Shown: positions 1 through 7,457 of the stretch, piece by piece
Layout of the letters: every line of letters begins with the position of its first letter
Numbering within the stretch: position 1 is the first letter of the stretch
Origin: Lunatimonas salinarum
GTDB taxonomy: Bacteria > Bacteroidota > Bacteroidia > Cytophagales > Cyclobacteriaceae
DNA length: 64,000 nucleotides
Assembly (NCBI RefSeq): GCF_017811155.1
Contig: NZ_JACVCV010000003.1
Location: 1 to 64,000, forward strand
Direction of reading: 5' to 3'
Notes under the pieces: generated by a model
Database searches by the model: none
What the model saw: only the letters and a program-made list of their open reading frames with translations
Told to the model about the DNA's origin: nothing
Made by a program: the position numbers and the translations under genes

Positions 1-263
1 TGACAAATCTGGAAAAAAAGGACCGCAGAGCCTACGAGCAGAGCCTGAAGCGCTACCGCGACCTGAAAAACGCACTCGACGCAAGTGAGCAGAAAGGGCT
101 GGAGAAAGGGCAGGAAATCGGTGAGCAGAAAAAGCTACGGTCAGGCATCATCAACCTTTACAGAAAAAACATGCCGTTAGACCTGATCGCTGAAGTCATG
201 GAAGTGGATGTCGTCGAGGTGAAGAGGATCCTAAAAGAGGAGGGGTTGATTGCTGAGACCTAA
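1..263 (+). CDS. C-terminal part of an Rpn-family (PD-(D/E)XK) nuclease / putative transposase; 5' end outside the window
   Basis: The reading frame is open from base 3 to a TAA at 261-263. The visible 86 residues are a charged helix rich in Lys, Glu and Gln (repeats such as EKGQEIGEQKK), then a short segment ending MEVDVVEVKRILKEEGLI. That layout is what I know from the C-terminal tail of Rpn-family recombination-promoting nucleases, which are often annotated as PD-(D/E)XK nuclease family transposases. The nuclease core itself lies upstream and cannot be checked. No partner gene follows; repeats begin immediately after the stop. Confidence 0.7.
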   Translation, partial: TNLEKKDRRAYEQSLKRYRDLKNALDASEQKGLEKGQEIGEQKKLRSGIINLYRKNMPLDLIAEVMEVDVVEVKRILKEEGLIAET

Positions 264-660
264 GATTTAAGACGTAAGACTCGCAAATCATTCGACTTTA
301 CATTCGGTCCAACCCCAACGGGGTGGCATGATTATAGCCCCGGGTGGCAACCCGGGGACAAAAAAAGCCCCATTGTCCCCGTTTTGGCCGCTTACCCTGT
401 TCATCCTGCTATCCCCCTCCCGCCAAAACCCAAGGATGGTTGAGGTGAGGTATAAGACCTTAGACATAAGACCTTAGACATTAGATATGAGATTCGCGAA
501 AATTAAGATCCTACATCCTTTCCAACACTACGAATCCGGAGCGAGCCTAACCTTACAAACGTAGCCCAATATCTAGCAGCAGGCATACCCGCCTGCCGGC
601 CGGCAGGTATCCACCTATATCGCAAAGCATATATCACTTTGTATAAATCCCGGATATCGG
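264..660. repeat. Gene-free stretch of intergenic repeats
   Basis: No credible gene was seen. The stretch holds runs of short words of the type TTAGACGTAAGAC / AGATATGAGAT (264-290, 450-495). At 307-432 is a partial copy of the element seen complete near 37 and 44 kb: an accccaacggggt box, a CCCCGGGT..ACCCGGGG palindrome and a right-end unit running from gttttggcc to cgccaaaaccc. A perfect 16-bp palindrome, CCTGCCGGCCGGCAGG, lies at 592-607. Short ATATCGCRAAGCATATATC-like words follow at about 610-640. Confidence 0.75.
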
Positions 661-665
661 ATAAT

Positions 666-842
666 CTATTTCTTTGACCGAGATTTCCGACCATTCCAAT
701 ACAGTAACCACCCCGCTAGTGCCGTAAACATCACCAACGATATACGCGTTAGCATGGATGCATCGGTACCCGGCGCCAAGAATGCGTACATACTGGCTGC
801 AAGACAAAGAAAGAAATATACAAATAACAAAGTCCGAAACAT
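666..842 (-). CDS. 58-residue predicted membrane protein next to a broken double-glycine-leader peptide gene (possible immunity protein)
   Basis: ATG at 842, TAG at 666-668. The product begins MFRTLLFVYFFLCLAASMYA and has a second hydrophobic stretch, ISLVMFTALAGWLLYW. It ends in a basic tail (NGRKSRSKK), so two membrane helices with a positive cytoplasmic end are likely. The start lies only 9 bases after the stop of the bacteriocin-like reading frame at 852-1058, so the two would be co-transcribed. Tiny basic two-helix membrane proteins beside bacteriocin genes are often immunity proteins; that role is an inference from position and shape only. I recognise no family. Confidence 0.55.
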   Translation of the reverse strand: MFRTLLFVYFFLCLAASMYAFLAPGTDASMLTRISLVMFTALAGWLLYWNGRKSRSKK

Positions 843-851
843 ATCTGAGCT

Positions 852-1058
852 TTAGCGTGAACCCAATGTATTACCGCATCCATACACGGCTGCGGCTGTT
901 GTTGCTACCCATACGCTCCATCCACCGGCAACCGCCCAAAGCGGACCGGTAGTATAGGTAAGAAAAACTACTCCGACTATAGATGCTCACACGCCAACAC
1001 AATCCATCATCGAGCCGCCTTCCAGGCGCTCCATTGTTTCAATATCTAGCTGTTTCAT
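852..1058 (-). pseudogene. Bacteriocin-like double-glycine-leader peptide interrupted by an in-frame TGA
   Basis: From ATG at 1058 the frame reads a 15-residue leader MKQLDIETMERLEGG, then SMMDCVGV, a TGA at 987-989, and continues open for 44 more codons to TAA at 852-854. The part after the TGA is hydrophobic and rich in Gly, Ala, Val and Trp (for example GPLWAVAGGWSVWVATTAAA) and ends YGCGNTLGSR. This is what a bacteriocin core peptide looks like, with one Cys near each end. The leader aligns without gaps with the leader of the intact peptide at 2799-3017: both have M(K/R)(Q/E)L-x-I at the start, ME at positions 9-10 and GG at 14-15. The simplest reading is a recently inactivated paralogue; a sequencing error or recoding is possible. 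Confidence 0.7.
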
Positions 1059-1088
1059 AATGTTTTTATAGTTTAGGTAATTGATACT

Positions 1089-1124
1089 CAAAATTAATTT
1101 CTCCCACTGAAAAAAAATTTCAGT
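1089..1124 (-). promoter_or_regulatory. Candidate -7 box and hairpin upstream of the broken peptide gene
   Basis: On the minus strand TAATTTTG (1089-1096) matches the Bacteroidota TAnnTTTG box and lies about 31 bases before the ATG at 1058. No clear TTTG -33 box is present. A perfect 7-bp inverted repeat ACTGAAA / TTTCAGT with a 5-base loop (1106-1124) lies directly upstream. It could be an operator or an old terminator. Confidence 0.35.
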
Positions 1125-2242
1125 TAGTATTTTATTTTTCCTACTTCTTTTCTAGACCCAAAGCGAAAGCACTTTTGCAACAAATCGCCCAACGCCGACG
1201 AGTGGCATATTTATAGCTCCGATCTGGGTGTCGTTTGTAATTGTACCTACTTATCCCGCCAGTTTGCAATTGGATAAATAAGCTCCTTCTCCCCTGCTAC
1301 AAGAAGAACGGATCAATCTCGACACCCACTACAATAGGATTGCTTCGGCATGATATCGCAAACTGTTCCTTAATGCACGTACTGATCCAAAATCAATACC
1401 ATATCCCAATTCCAGCTATATCCAAGCCTCGCAATGACGCTTCTTATTTCGGCCGAGGGCTATATTTCAACAATATATCGGACGCAGGCCATATTTCAAC
1501 ATTATTTCAGCCGAAGGCCAAACAACCATCCGTCTACCAAACTTCCTTTCCGCTTGAAATTGGTTAACTCTCAACTAGAATCCCGGAATGTGCCTTCCAG
1601 AATTCCTGAGAAAAACAGATCACTACCTACGGCCAATCAACTATCGGCCGTCCCTACGGGACTTTCACCACTGTCGTACCATCTACATCCGTAGGTTGAA
1701 ACCTACTGTTAATAGATTGATCGTACCTACGGCACTGGCTTGCAAAAAAAACCAATGAACGATGGCAGCTGTCTGCATCCACACCCATAAAAAGCCAATC
1801 CGCTTCATATGCCTGCAAAAAACACTGGGAGTTGCATACCTCCCACCTGCCACAAAGTCCCAAGTCGCACTATCCAGCTCCCGGCGCAAACACAAACTCC
1901 GTAGGAAAGGCCAATTTGTAAACCCGTGGAAAAGCCCCTCAACCATCGTCAAAGTGCCAGCGGCACGGACGATATTGCCAGCACGGAGAGATGGGTCCCG
2001 CGTCATCCCCTACACGGCGTCGACAGAACACAATTATGAAGGGGAAAAGCATATTTCGGAGATGTTAGACGTTAGATATGAGATGTTAGATTCGCAAAAT
2101 TTGCGACCCTACTACGTCTCCAAAACCAAAAATCCGAAGCGACCCTACTTTCGGGACCGTAACCCAATATATCGCCGAAGGCATATATCACGAAGTGTAT
2201 ATCGCGAAGCTTATATCCCTTTAAAATATCGCGCAGCACACA
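1125..2242. repeat. Gene-free repeat-rich region
   Basis: No supported gene. Several intergenic repeat types are visible. One is a block with tccctacgggact and ccgtaggttgaaacctac (about 1648-1735). Another consists of ATATTTCRRC / CGGCCGAAGGC words (1440-1520). A further stretch, 1780-2010, contains gtgccagcggcacgg. TTAGACGTTAGATATGAGAT words lie at 2060-2095, and a cluster of TATATCGCGAAGC / ATATCACGAAGTGTATATC words at 2165-2240. Long open frames here on both strands fit repeat-derived sequence rather than genes, because they overlap each other and are Arg/Pro/Cys/Trp rich. Confidence 0.6.
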
Positions 2243-2716
2243 TCATTTAATTAGGTTAAATAATGGCGGCTCACGCAAAAACCACATCAAAAAGAAATTG
2301 AGCACGGAAAACCCAAAAACTGCCACATCTAGCGAAACACTTCGCACCGCACTATATACCGTAAATGGACTATGCCCCTCCCCGTAATCAAACTGTAGTG
2401 ACCTTATGGATTGCCGTACCCAGAGAGTAATGAAAAATACCGTAAAGATGTAATAGAAACCAATTTCCAACCCATTTCGAAAAAAATAGTACAGACTTAT
2501 CGCAACCAAGGAAACGAGTGGCCAACTATCCCATTTGGCTATATGCCTAATCCCAAAATAAAAATACGGAACGTGAAACAGCAAAATGGCCAACATCACG
2601 GAAGGGAAGAAACCATACCAATCCCCCGCATTGATCGTATCGAAAGGAAGGATCAAAAACACGATCGCTATAACCAATGCAACGCCCCGATAGAGAAAAT
2701 CGCCTTTAAGTATCAT
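2243..2716 (-). CDS. Predicted multi-pass membrane protein downstream of a double-glycine-leader peptide gene
   Basis: ATG at 2716 is preferred over an in-frame TTG at 2725. The 157-residue product is mostly hydrophobic, with about four membrane helices: near residues 10-25, 38-55, 68-85 with an aromatic YYFF run, and a last one at FGFSVLNFFLMWFL near the C-terminus. No catalytic motif is visible and I recognise no family. It is the last gene of a minus-strand series that includes the peptide (2799-3017) and, further upstream, an ABC transporter. Immunity or peptide maturation/export are reasonable guesses from position. The gap to the peptide gene is 82 bases, so co-transcription is plausible. 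Confidence 0.65.
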   Translation of the reverse strand: MILKGDFLYRGVALVIAIVFLILPFDTINAGDWYGFFPSVMLAILLFHVPYFYFGIRHIAKWDSWPLVSLVAISLYYFFRNGLEIGFYYIFTVFFITLWVRQSIRSLQFDYGEGHSPFTVYSAVRSVSLDVAVFGFSVLNFFLMWFLREPPLFNLIK

Positions 2717-2798
2717 AACTATCAAATTGATGAACTAACCTACTTATTCAAAAAAAGAGGAGGAAGCCATTGCTAGAATGGATTCCCCCATTCCTCAT

Positions 2799-3017
2799 TT
2801 AACAATTAATCCGATGATACGTGTCTAGGCCAAATCCCATTGCACCAATCATCGCACCTTGAGAACCAACAGCGAGGGAAATAATTCCTACAAGCGTGAA
2901 CAATGCAGCTATGCCAACAGCCAAACCTATACCACCTAGGATGTAAGCAGTTTTAGAAACTTCCGCACATCCCCCGCCTTTGAAAGTTTCCATTTCGTCG
3001 ATTGATAATTCTCTCAT
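2799..3017 (-). CDS. Bacteriocin-like peptide precursor with double-glycine leader
   Basis: ATG at 3017 gives a 72-residue precursor; an upstream in-frame TTG at 3041 would add eight residues and is less likely. Residues 1-15 are MRELSIDEMETFKGG, a typical double-glycine leader with L at 4, I at 6, ME at 9-10 and GG at 14-15. It is of the kind cut by C39 peptidase-containing ABC transporters. The predicted mature part (57 residues) starts GCAEVSKTAYILGG, runs through a long Gly/Ala/Val/Ile/Leu stretch with a GxxxG-like pattern, and ends with Cys at the last residue. Such small hydrophobic Gly-rich peptides are class II bacteriocin-like. No C39 transporter is in the window, so processing would need one elsewhere. 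The leader matches that of the broken peptide gene at 852-1058. Confidence 0.75.
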   Translation of the reverse strand: MRELSIDEMETFKGGGCAEVSKTAYILGGIGLAVGIAALFTLVGIISLAVGSQGAMIGAMGFGLDTYHRINC

Positions 3018-3033
3018 AGATTCAACTATTAAA

Positions 3034-3203
3034 TTAAACAATTGAACTGATTAAATAACCACTGATCACAAAAAAACATCTACCCCCAAGTAGCCGTTTG
3101 GAAGGAAACCCAAGTGAAAAAGAAACACGGACAGCACCGCAAATGCCCTTAGTCCGTCAATATCATCCCTGTACTGAATGCCAGTCGTAAAAAACCAAAG
3201 AAA
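3034..3203 (-). pseudogene. Remnant of the N-terminus of an acyltransferase-3 (OafA/YrhL-like) protein
   Basis: In the gap between the ABC ATPase and the peptide gene, the minus strand encodes IQYRDDIDGLRAFAVLSVFL and then FHLGFLPNGYLGVDVF. This is the hallmark start of acyltransferase-3 membrane proteins (IDGLRAxAVxxVxxFH...GVDVFFVISGYLI). The frame breaks in a run of seven T (3070-3076). With one extra T it would continue FVISGYLISSIV and then stop at 3034-3036, just before the peptide gene. No start codon precedes it and the remaining roughly 300 residues of the family are absent. It is a decayed fragment. Confidence 0.75.
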
Positions 3204-3360
3204 TCACTAGTAGTGCAACATTTTCCTTAAAACTATTACACTCGCAGCCTGTAGAAAACCATTCCGCAAAATACCAATATCGACGTTTTTCATCCCTCTC
3301 GACCCCTAGCTTCGACTGCTTTTGGATCCAAAGAGATTAAAAACACCAAAAAATTAGAAG

Positions 3361-4125
3361 CTAGACCTTGCCAATACCAAAATCTCTTATCAACATCGAT
3401 GCTTCGAGAAATGATTTTACGCTGCTGCTTTCAGATCGCTCGGGGAACACTTCCCGAGCCTTTAAGACCAGTTCATCCTTGTTCATGGTGAGTGGAATTT
3501 CTCCATTTTTTAAGATCGAGAAGACGGTCGCCGTTTCCCAGATAAAATCAAACTGATGTGAGGTGATAAATATACCCACTCCCTCGTCTTTTAGCATCAG
3601 TAAGTCTCTCACCAATTGGTTGGCGGCAACGAAATCTAAACCATCTGCAGGTTCATCCAAAATCAAAAAATTGGGTTGACCCACCAGGGCCATGGCTATA
3701 TACACTCTGCTCTTCATGCCCTTCGAAAGGTTCCGGACAATTTCGCTACCCACAGGGAGTCCAAAATCTTCCATCAAACGCACAATCCTGGGCTCATAAT
3801 CAGCTTTTACCAATCCCTGCATCCTTGCGACAAACACCAGATTGTCGTAAGCAGATAAATAGGGAAGATAAATTGGCTGTTCGAAAACGTAGCCGATTTT
3901 GGCATCCTTTACCTCACCGGATTGACTACCTTTCCCGCAATGTACCAGACTTCCGGTATCCGCACTAACTAGGCCCGAAATGATGTTTATCAGGGTGGAT
4001 TTCCCGCTACCGTTAATGCCCAAAAGCACATGGATTTCTCCTTGATGAATATCAAGGGTAACTCCTTTCAACACGGATTTTTTGCCGTAGCTCTTAAAGA
4101 CATCTCTTAGGCTTACTCTCCCCAT
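3361..4125 (-). CDS. ABC transporter ATP-binding protein
   Basis: The 254-residue ABC ATPase starts at ATG 4125 (MGRVSLRDVFKSYGKK). The longer open frame to 4173 adds 16 residues that do not look like the fold. Motifs in order are Walker A GINGSGKST near residue 38, a Q-loop GYVFEQPIY, the signature LSKGMKSR, Walker B FLILDEPADGLD and the H-loop SHQ. It powers the two small membrane proteins encoded just upstream. Its start overlaps the end of the second one by 32 bases, which implies one transcript. The fold resembles CcmA/drug-export type ATPases. With a bacteriocin-like peptide gene following, export of or self-protection from that peptide is a reasonable inference, not proven. Confidence 0.9.
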   Translation of the reverse strand: MGRVSLRDVFKSYGKKSVLKGVTLDIHQGEIHVLLGINGSGKSTLINIISGLVSADTGSLVHCGKGSQSGEVKDAKIGYVFEQPIYLPYLSAYDNLVFVARMQGLVKADYEPRIVRLMEDFGLPVGSEIVRNLSKGMKSRVYIAMALVGQPNFLILDEPADGLDFVAANQLVRDLLMLKDEGVGIFITSHQFDFIWETATVFSILKNGEIPLTMNKDELVLKAREVFPERSESSSVKSFLEASMLIRDFGIGKV

Positions 4126-4690
4126 AGGACAACAAATACAATGTATAAAACCAAACAAATCCAACCGATCCATTCACTAAAAGCAACACAATCAGGTTAG
4201 TCGAAGCAAAAATCCATAACATAAAAAACGCTATGGATACGGTAACGAAATATAAAAACACCAAGACAGGCTTTAGGGCCAACCCAATTCGCTGATTCAT
4301 GATCGCATAATAAAAATATAAATTACCTGCGACCATTGCCAAAAAAACAAGAACACCAAAGATTAGGGGTTGATGGGTTTCCGTCCCGTCCCTGAACTCA
4401 CTCGATGTAGTGACTAAGCTTAGAAGGTTTACAGCATGCAGTATTACCATCAACATGCAATTACTGGCAAGCAAATAAGGGATTCGGTATCTGAATACTT
4501 TTACCAGCCGCACCAAATCCTGCCGTGGCAAAAATGCCGAAACAAACTCTCTTCCCAATAGCAACATTAAAAAGTACACCGCATAATAGTGCCAGTCGAA
4601 GATATGAAAAGGCAAGACAAACAGACTGCCCAGCAGCACTTTCCCCAATACCCCTTCATGCCAAAGGATTTTCAACATAAAATAAACCAT
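4094..4690 (-). CDS. ABC-2-type membrane protein (permease subunit), small
   Basis: ATG at 4690 shares its A with the TGA of the upstream gene (TGATG), a sign of translational coupling; an in-frame GTG at 4693 is the alternative. The 198-residue product has about six hydrophobic helices (for example VLLGSLFVLPF, YYAVYFLMLLLG, LLASNCMLMVILHAV, IFGVLVFLAMVAGNLYFYYA, VLVFLYFVTVSIAFFMLWIFA, LIVLLLVNGSVGFVWFYTLY) and a basic end. No family is recognised with certainty. Overlap with the ATPase gene downstream and a sister membrane gene upstream make it a likely transporter subunit. Confidence 0.7.
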   Translation of the reverse strand: MVYFMLKILWHEGVLGKVLLGSLFVLPFHIFDWHYYAVYFLMLLLGREFVSAFLPRQDLVRLVKVFRYRIPYLLASNCMLMVILHAVNLLSLVTTSSEFRDGTETHQPLIFGVLVFLAMVAGNLYFYYAIMNQRIGLALKPVLVFLYFVTVSIAFFMLWIFASTNLIVLLLVNGSVGFVWFYTLYLLSYGESKPKRCL

Positions 4691-5397
4691 CACAGCAGTT
4701 TTTTCGGGAGGGAGTGTGGATCGACAAATGGGTAGCGCTTATAACTTCTGCGCGCAAGAGCAAATCCGAAAAATAGAAAAACGATACAGCTCAATTGAAT
4801 AAAATTTACTACCTGATCGAAATTTTGCCACAAGAGACGATCTAAAATCTTCGTAATCTTATACGTCTCAAAATGAAGCAATCCCGACATACCCCCCGAT
4901 ACTGCTCCAAGAACAATCAATACCCAGAGATAAACCACCGTAAACTGCAAAAACCGATTAGATAGTACACCAAACGTGAGCTTTAGTAAAGCAAACATCA
5001 CATACAACCAACCTAAAAGTAAGAGAAACTGGTTTTCGATATCTATATGCAATACGAGAAAAGCCAACAAAACAAAGAAGGCAGGGCCAAATACCTCTAT
5101 CAGTGCTAGTAGTACGTATTTTGGGAAAAATCGGACATTCAGGTAAAACAGATGAACAGGATCTATGCCAAAACGGTTGCCAATGCGATAAACCTCCAGA
5201 ATTAGCAGCAAAAAAGAAAACGCAAATACCTTTTCCAACAGGTGTTGTTGATTGACACTAGCCCATGAAACCCAGCACGCTACTGGCATAAACAGCCACA
5301 ACCTACTGATTGAAACATTTAATGCAGGAACGTTCCATTTTACCTCATAGAACATTTTCCAATAATAAAAAACAAGATATATCCACCGGGCTTTCAT
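4690..5397 (-). CDS. ABC transporter-associated membrane protein
   Basis: ATG at 5397 (MKARWIYLVFYYWKMFYEVK) is preferred to a TTG at 5433. The roughly 235-residue protein has about six membrane helices, separated by loops such as EVYRIGNRFGIDP and VLSNRFLQ. A basic aromatic tail (RRSYKRYPFVDPHSLPKKLL) follows the last helix. It is the first gene of the ABC operon and ends in a TGATG overlap with the next. Together with the next gene it probably forms the membrane part of one transporter. I cannot name its substrate; the nearby double-glycine-leader peptide is the obvious candidate. Confidence 0.7.
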   Translation of the reverse strand: MKARWIYLVFYYWKMFYEVKWNVPALNVSISRLWLFMPVACWVSWASVNQQHLLEKVFAFSFLLLILEVYRIGNRFGIDPVHLFYLNVRFFPKYVLLALIEVFGPAFFVLLAFLVLHIDIENQFLLLLGWLYVMFALLKLTFGVLSNRFLQFTVVYLWVLIVLGAVSGGMSGLLHFETYKITKILDRLLWQNFDQVVNFIQLSCIVFLFFGFALARRSYKRYPFVDPHSLPKKLL

Positions 5398-5433
5398 TCT
5401 TAACTTCCCTATCAAAGTAAAGTCGCAATCCAA

Positions 5434-6142
5434 AATATGAGAAAGGAGGTCATTCCATGCGCCCCCGAATAATCAACATCACAAGTTTACTCCCGTACTG
5501 GTGAAAAAATATTTCAGTCAACGGACTTTTTTAGATATGAGTAGGGAGAAGTGAGATATTAAAGGCAGGACGGTTAGATATGAGATGTGAGATTTTTAGA
5601 AGACGTAAAATTTAAGACGTAAGATTTAAGATTTGCAAATCGTTCGACCCTACATTCGGTCCAGCACCAAAAACCCGTAGCGAAACGCCCCCTGCCCACG
5701 TCATTGCGAGGCTTGAAAATATGCTGTAATTGAGATTCGGGATAGGATACAATCGGATTCTTTCAATAGAACGACAAGTAGTCTCAAGCCGAAGCAATCC
5801 CCTTGAGGAGACAGTTAGATATGAGACATGAGATTTTTAGAAGACTTAAGACGTTAGACTTAAGACGTTAGACTCGCAAAACGTTCGAGCCTACATTAGG
5901 TAACAATCCCCTTAAGCCCTGGTTTGGAGATTGCTTCCCTCCTGCGTCACTCGCAATGACAGGACTAACCGAAGTCCAAACCCCGGAGGGGTGGCATGTT
6001 TATAGAAAAACGATCACCATACCAACCCCGTTTGGGCCGTTTAACCTGTTCATCGCGCCATCTCCCTCCCGCCAAAACCCGGGGTAGCTTGTGTTTCAAT
6101 AAGTGAATACATGAGAGGTTAGACAAGCCGCTATTAGATGGG
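5434..6142. repeat. Gene-free repeat-rich region with a partial E-type element
   Basis: No gene is supported. Runs of AGATATGAGATGTGAGATTT / AAGACGTAAGATTTAAG words lie at 5530-5640 and 5810-5880. Pieces of the 'gtcattgcgagg ... gaagcaatcccc' repeat lie at 5700-5810 and 5905-5965. A partial E-type element at 5975-6083 has aaccccggaggggtggca and a right end, ccgccaaaacccgg. The 80 bases before the ABC operon (5434-5515) are non-repetitive and should hold its promoter, but I see no clear TTTG/TAnnTTTG pair. Confidence 0.6.
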
Positions 6143-7399
6143 CTATCCCTTCCGAAGCTCCAACACCGTAATTTCGGGCCAGATGCCGACCCTGCCTGAG
6201 AATGCGTGAAACCCAAACCCTCGATTTACATAGAGGTACTTTCCACTATGCTCCGCCAAGCCCGCCCAGTTCGGATACCGGAACTGCGCAGGACTCCACC
6301 TTACCAAGGGAGTTTCTATCCCAAACTGCATGCCATGGGTATGTCCACTTAGCGTCAAATGTACCTGCTTCGGATGATTTTTGACCTCCATATCCCAATG
6401 AGAAGGATCATGGGAAAGGAGAATCTTAAACTCTTCCGGATTGCAGTCGTTCAATGCCTTTTCCAAGTCTCCCTTGGCATGAAATCCAACACCCCAGTTT
6501 TCCACGCCAAGCAAGCGAATCTTCTGCCCCCCCTTTTCCAATACCACACTTTCGTCCAGTAACAGCCGATAGCCCATATCCCGGTGCATTTCCTTTAACC
6601 GCTCAAAATTCCTTACTTTCTCCTCCTTTGTGGGCCAAGGAACGTAATCGCCGTAGTCGTGATTTCCTAGAATGGAAAACTGACCGTAAGGCGCTTTGAT
6701 TTTCGCAAAGCCCGATGCCATCGGTATGATCTCATCTGCTTTGTGATTCACCAAATCTCCGGTAAACACAAAGAGATCCGATTGTTGATCCACTGCCAGA
6801 TCAATCCCTCGTTGCACAGCCTCGTAATCCGTGAAGCTGCCGGCATGTATATCTGAAAGCTGGGTAATGGTAAATCCATCAAAGGCCACTGGAAGATCTT
6901 TAAAATAGATCGTCTGACGGATTACCCGGAAATTATATTTGCCACGGGTGATCCCGTATACAAATCCTGCAAAGGGTATCGTTGCCACTGCAAAGGCAAT
7001 TTGACTGATGAATTGCCGCCTATCAGGTAGGTAACCACCGGTTCCCTTGGCCTCGCCCCAAAAATAATTCCACCCGCTCGCTAGTACCCGGTAAATGTCC
7101 TCCCCAAACAGAAATAAAATCACCGTGAGTTGCGTAACAGTCACCGTTAAAAAGACATTAAGTACTTGCTGGGATTCCCTGCTGATTTCTCCCTCCCGTG
7201 AGATGCGAATGAATGTATATAAAAACCACAACGTCACCGCAACCATCAGCAGCCAATAGAATCCAAACAACAGCAGTTTGCCCCGCGTATGATCCCAAAA
7301 TTGGAACAGGGCCTTGAAACCCTGAAAGGTGTACCAATTTAAAAAACAGCTAAATAGGAATACCGTAGTAATAAAAATGATCGGGCCTAAATTATTCAT
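6143..7399 (-). CDS. Membrane-anchored metallophosphoesterase (YkuE/YaeI type)
   Basis: The 418-residue protein has about four membrane helices in its first 150 residues, then a calcineurin-like phosphoesterase domain. Metal-binding motifs appear in order: LSDIHAGS near residue 186, FTGDLVN near 215, GNHDYGD near 248, LSHDPSHW, and GHTHGMQFG near 353. These are the classic D-x-H, G-D-x-x, G-N-H-D/E and G-H-x-H sites for a two-metal centre. Family members of this shape hydrolyse phosphodiester or phospholipid-type substrates at the inner membrane; the exact substrate is unknown. It lies 58 bases after the transglutaminase gene on the same strand and may be the last gene of the Anbu operon. Confidence 0.9.
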   Translation of the reverse strand: MNNLGPIIFITTVFLFSCFLNWYTFQGFKALFQFWDHTRGKLLLFGFYWLLMVAVTLWFLYTFIRISREGEISRESQQVLNVFLTVTVTQLTVILFLFGEDIYRVLASGWNYFWGEAKGTGGYLPDRRQFISQIAFAVATIPFAGFVYGITRGKYNFRVIRQTIYFKDLPVAFDGFTITQLSDIHAGSFTDYEAVQRGIDLAVDQQSDLFVFTGDLVNHKADEIIPMASGFAKIKAPYGQFSILGNHDYGDYVPWPTKEEKVRNFERLKEMHRDMGYRLLLDESVVLEKGGQKIRLLGVENWGVGFHAKGDLEKALNDCNPEEFKILLSHDPSHWDMEVKNHPKQVHLTLSGHTHGMQFGIETPLVRWSPAQFRYPNWAGLAEHSGKYLYVNRGFGFHAFSGRVGIWPEITVLELRKG

Positions 7400-7457
7400 G
7401 GTTTAACCGCTTTGCTGTTTAATAATCGAAAATATCCGAAAAAAGTTTAGACTACGC

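Noticed and set aside
503-694. 63-codon frame with PAGRQAGMPAARY
   Set aside because: Its middle is the translated CCTGCCGGCCGGCAGG palindrome, a common repeat artefact; the real frame here is the 58-residue membrane protein ending at 666.
987-989. TGA read as selenocysteine in the peptide gene
   Set aside because: No SECIS-like hairpin is evident right after the TGA and no selenoprotein family fits; a nonsense change is simpler.
1683-2006. Open frames up to 107 codons in the repeat-rich region, both strands
   Set aside because: They overlap each other, are Arg/Pro/Trp/Cys rich and follow repeat words; no conserved domain or start context.
5434-5515. Short frame upstream of the ABC operon (LTEIFFHQYGSKLVMLIIRG)
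   Set aside because: No start codon in good context and no match to any family I know; could be a trace of an older gene but not supportable.
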